From positions 23,789,572-23,853,571 of the forward strand of contig NC_079485.1 in NCBI RefSeq assembly GCF_026230105.1: DNA of 64,000 nucleotides. Direction: 5' to 3'. How positions within the stretch are numbered: position 1 is the first letter of the stretch; each line of letters begins with the position of its first letter. The position numbers and the translations under genes are program-made. The notes below the pieces were generated by a model. It was not told where the DNA came from and searched no databases. It saw only the letters and a program-made list of their open reading frames with translations. Positions 60,753 through 64,000 of the stretch are shown here, piece after piece. The stretch comes from Diorhabda sublineata. Its lineage: Eukaryota > Arthropoda > Insecta > Coleoptera > Chrysomelidae.

Positions 60753-62236
60753 GTGAGTTATCTTTCAGTCTACTTGATCTAGAATCAGAATTTATATATT
60801 TAATCAATTTTATTATATCCATCTTGTTTCATAACATTCATCAGGCATCATTTAAATTCGTAAATTAACCCATTCATCACTCTAATCAAGCCACATTAAG
60901 CAAGAAATAATTGTAGGGACAGGTAGATAACAATTTATATCAATTGAATTAGCAACAATTAAATCTAAGGGATTTCATTTGGAATATTATTCTCCAACTC
61001 TGAATGTATTTCAGTTAATTCAAATCCATCATCCATATTATATTAGTAACTGTTTTGCTAAACAAAACTTTCAGCCACAGAAGAACAAAACTAATCAGAA
61101 AGTGAAGACTTAGAACCCCCAAATGTTGCTGAATGTTTGTAGATATGAATAGTTTAGGAATAGAATATATTATATCTCAATTTAACTACACATGAAGTGC
61201 TACATAACATGATTTGATGTATCTTAATATTTCCTAAGAAATTGTAACAGATGTATCTATTATGAATTAAATAGTACACGATGCAAAACACAATATGTTT
61301 CGCATATGAACAAAATTGAGAAAATTATCAATAAATGATAATAAACATCCACGACTAAACAAAAATCTCAACTGTATTATGATTTTTACTATATCAAGAG
61401 AATTGATACTTTGTTTAAAAAAGGAATTCTACATTTGTTCTTAAACCAGTTTTCTGATTTGTTTTAAAATACCTCTGGACGTGTGGTGAAAAAAATATTA
61501 TAATCTGATGAGAATTTGAATATTTTCACATATTTATACTAGTCTAAATGGATAGAAAATAACCGCTACTAAAGTTCTTTGGTATTCTAACATTCCAATA
61601 ATCGGTTTAGGGTGTAATTATCGTTTCTCGGTTTGTTAGTAAACCGTTCAAATAAATATTACTTTTACTTCCAGGAATAGTAACCCCATTACAACAATTA
61701 ATTCTTCACAGTCACGCTACAACTGTTTTAAAAGTTATATAGATTCTTAGACCAAATAATGCCATAAATGCTTGTCAGCGAAGTTTCCAGGAAGAAGATT
61801 TCAAGTTACAACTTTATCCGTGGCTTTTGAGTTGGTTTGGAGTTTCACTACTTCTTGCGTTGGAGTTTATCTGTGGATTATCTAGTATTTTGTCTCTTTA
61901 AAACAAAACATTGGAATTTAATCACTTCCAGATTCACTAATCTGATATCTTAAGAAAATATATTATTTTTCTCAAATTTATCAAATGTTAGATATTTTTG
62001 TTCCTTGAATAAGAAGTTGAAATAAATAAATAAATAAAATAAATAAAAAATAGAATAAAATAAATAAAAAAAAATAGATGAATAGTGTAAGGTGTAATAC
62101 TTCAAAAAATGGTGAACGCGTTCTTTTGATACCAAAGCACGATTTCCTTTACTCTTTTTTCCTTTAAAATGTAATGTGACGAAATATTTTCTATAAGAAA
62201 AAAATACATTTATAATACTACAAGCGAGTATAAATT
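60753..62236. other. Probably intron; no feature recognised
   Basis: Follows the donor of the exon at 60569-60752. AT-rich, with no further exon found and an A/T-rich low-complexity tract at 62019-62082. Confidence 0.4.
62019..62082. repeat. (AAAT)n-like low-complexity tract
   Basis: Imperfect AAATA units, about 60 bases. Confidence 0.85.
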
Positions 62237-62276
62237 ACTACATCTCTGTATGTCTGACTACATCTCTGTATGTCTG
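62237..62276. repeat. 20-bp perfect tandem duplication
   Basis: ACTACATCTCTGTATGTCTG occurs twice in direct succession. Confidence 0.95.
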
Positions 62277-62394
62277 GTATAAATAAAAATAAGAGATGTA
62301 ATGCTACTAAAACAAAAGCAATACTTTTTTTCTGTGAAAAGTAAATACAAGAGGATTAATCCTATTAGCTTCCTGCGGATATTGATCTTGTATT

Positions 62395-63430
62395 TCTATA
62401 GGTTGTAATGCTAAGAAAAGAAGTGCTTTGGTAGCTGATTCCATAGGCTTGCTCTTCTCCAATGAAATTAGTTCCGATAAACTGACGTTCTGGGCGTCTC
62501 CAGGTGAACTTAGTGTTCAAGAGCATCGTTTGCTTATCGAATAGGTCTTCTAAATAATGCTCTAGATGGGATTATGTCAGGAAAATTGGAGCACCTGCTG
62601 AGGTAGTATCAGAAGGTTAGCAACCTTTATTCTATGCTCTACGCTGTCCAAATTTCTGGTCAACTCTGGGTCGCTTAAAAGTCTTTTCTCTATGCTTGGG
62701 AGCCGAGCTCCAAATGTGACAGCAATACCTCAAAGATGGATGAATTTGGGCTTTGTAGAGGATTAGAAGCTGTTTAGGATTTATATCTTTTTGGTCTCAA
62801 AGAGAGTTGAAGCTTTTGTGAAGATGCCTTAGCAGATTTGGCCACGTGATTATGCCAGGATATATTGCGCTCCAAACCTCAACACCTAACAAGTGAATTT
62901 GCGATGATGGTGAAAAATGATGTCCAGACAGGATCAAATCCTGAGCTGCAGTTCCAGCCTCCTTTTTGAAAACAGCGGCGTGGGTCTTTGCTGGATTAAA
63001 CTCAATTAGACTGCTTCCACTCCACTCCAGAATATTTTCAAGATCGGTATTAATGGTGGTGATTAATTAAGGCAATGACTGATTCGTGCAATGACACCAT
63101 TGTATTATCAACAAAGCTATATATCGGTTTTGCAGTACCAGCGTTGACCTCCAACCTCTCTGAGCTGTTTTTCATCGATAACGACCTAGAGGGATCGGTC
63201 TTTGAGAAAGCTACTGAACCAGTCGATGTGTGAGTATGACAAACCGTATGATCTTCATTTATTTAAAAATTTGGCATGCCAAACCCTGTCAAAAACCTTC
63301 GATATGTCCAATGCGATTTTTCTGGATTTTCCATATTGATCTATACCTTCAGTTCATACGTTGGGGATATAGGCCAGGAGATCCCCGGTTGATTATGTTC
63401 ACGAAAGCCGTATTGATAATCGCTGATTAT
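62395..63430 (-). pseudogene. CR1/Jockey-group LINE RT, partial copy A
   Basis: Minus-strand frames give SDYQYGFREHNQPGDLLAYI, KSRKIALDISKVFDRVWHAK (motif A, both Asp present), a thumb stretch, SSERLEVNAG, then directly TAKPIYSFVDNTMVSL, so the PQGCVLSPTLFLLYINDL part of motif B is deleted. Then LEWSGSSLIEFNPAKTHAAV, FKKEAGTAAQDLILSGHHFS, IHLLGVEVWS, PKQLLILYKAQIHPSLRYCC, HIWSSAPKH and an end with YGISYQSTSF. Domain order runs to the normal C-terminus, so this is a 5'-truncated LINE with an internal deletion. Same family as copy B and the 46-kb relic. Confidence 0.85.
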
Positions 63431-63439
63431 GTTCTTTGT

Positions 63440-64000
63440 TCTTTCCTGTATTAAACTTAATCTCAAATTGCTCCCACCTCACTTCAGAATGTTTTCGTTA
63501 TCTATATTTGATTTAGTCGAGTTTATTGGAGAGTCTAATTTGAATGACGACATCAGTGTGCTATCTTCGGCGAAGCTAGATACCGGGATTACAGTTTCGT
63601 CGAGTAGATCGTTAATGTACAGAAAAAAGAATGTAGGTGACAAGATGCATCCCTGAGGAACGCAATCATTGACTTCAAACTATTCTGAGATGTGTCTATC
63701 GATAGCGACCTAGATGGATCGGTCTTTTTGAAACCTTCTTAGCCAGGGGTTGAGTGAGGATGACAAACCGTACCATCTTAATTTACTTAGAAAGTTATTA
63801 TGCCAAACCCTGCAAAAAGCACTAGGATTTGAGAGTCATTTGCGTTCAGCAGCATTTTTTTTGTTGACTGCTGTTGAAGCAAACATCATTCCAGGTATAT
63901 ATGAAAAGGAACTTATTCAGATGGCTCTATTTGACCGATCTATAATGTCAAGCTTTACATGGTCTAGGTGGATCCTAAGTTAAAATTTCTAGTTCACACG
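63440..64000 (-). pseudogene. CR1/Jockey-group LINE EN-RT, partial copy B (runs off window)
   Basis: The minus strand from the window edge gives HYRSVK, KFLFIYTWNDVCFNSSQQ (post-endonuclease segment, as at 46.4 kb), then after a deletion CRVWHNNFLSKLRWYGLSSS, VNDCVPQGCILSPTFFFLYI (motif B), NDLLDETVIPVSSFAEDSTL (motif C with FADD changed to FAED) and NILKWGGSNLRLSLIQERTK-like sequence ending near 63440, where copy A starts. It carries the motif B region that copy A lacks. The 5' part lies beyond the window. Confidence 0.85.

Noticed and set aside
1..64000. CRISPR arrays, bacterial operons, tRNA or rRNA genes
   Set aside because: No spaced direct repeats, ribosome-binding patterns or conserved RNA-gene segments were seen; the sequence is eukaryotic. 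A tRNA could still be missed without a covariance search.

Overview
The window looks like AT-rich nuclear DNA from an insect (arthropod). The grounds are the mix of mobile elements (several mariner lineages, Tc1, hAT, an R1-clade LINE, a Crypton-like fragment) and a GT-AG bounded exon resembling an insect GPR158-like receptor. There are no bacterial-style gene clusters, operons or CRISPR arrays. The order of insect cannot be fixed from the sequence alone. Nearly every recognisable protein segment is a decayed transposable element (TE) copy in a gene-poor intergenic or intronic landscape.

Layout. 0.5-3.3 kb: a LINE RT scrap, a mariner relic, and a 1.47-kb Tc1/mariner-type element with both ends preserved. 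4.8-5.5 kb: LTR-retrotransposon integrase relic. 6.3-6.6 kb: (TA)n and a hairpin repeat also found at 59.1 kb. 9.9-10.3 kb: LINE RT fragment. 11.9 kb: a second hairpin repeat, also at 37.8 and 56.4 kb. 13.7-14.4 kb: 3' end of a hAT element. 15.0-20.4 kb: the centrepiece, an essentially full-length 5.45-kb R1-clade LINE on the minus strand, with overlapping gag and EN-RT ORFs, short poly(A) and a perfect 12-bp target-site duplication (TSD), but with broken reading frames. 21.9-22.55 kb: a possible three-exon minus-strand gene end. 23.6-37.4 kb: RT tail, three mariner relics and an RTE-like RT relic. 41.0-41.7 kb: Crypton-like recombinase N-terminus with a 140-bp foldback palindrome upstream. 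42.04-42.27 kb: a possible terminal exon with poly(A) signal. 43.6-47.2 kb: two LINE relics. 51.95-52.7 kb: an internally deleted mariner with clear TIRs. 54 kb: Tc1 relic. 55.3-56.6 kb: full-length but dead 1.29-kb mariner. 59-60.3 kb: LINE RT fragments. 60.57-60.75 kb: the best host-gene candidate, an exon encoding a Cache-like extracellular segment. 62.4-64 kb: two head-to-tail partial copies of a CR1/Jockey-group LINE, running off the window end.

There is no pathway logic linking the features. The interest lies in TE structure: hammerhead-like hairpins in two repeat families, a palindrome near a tyrosine-recombinase relic, deletion derivatives, and a few host exons embedded among TEs. All protein assignments come from motif recognition by eye, without database searches.
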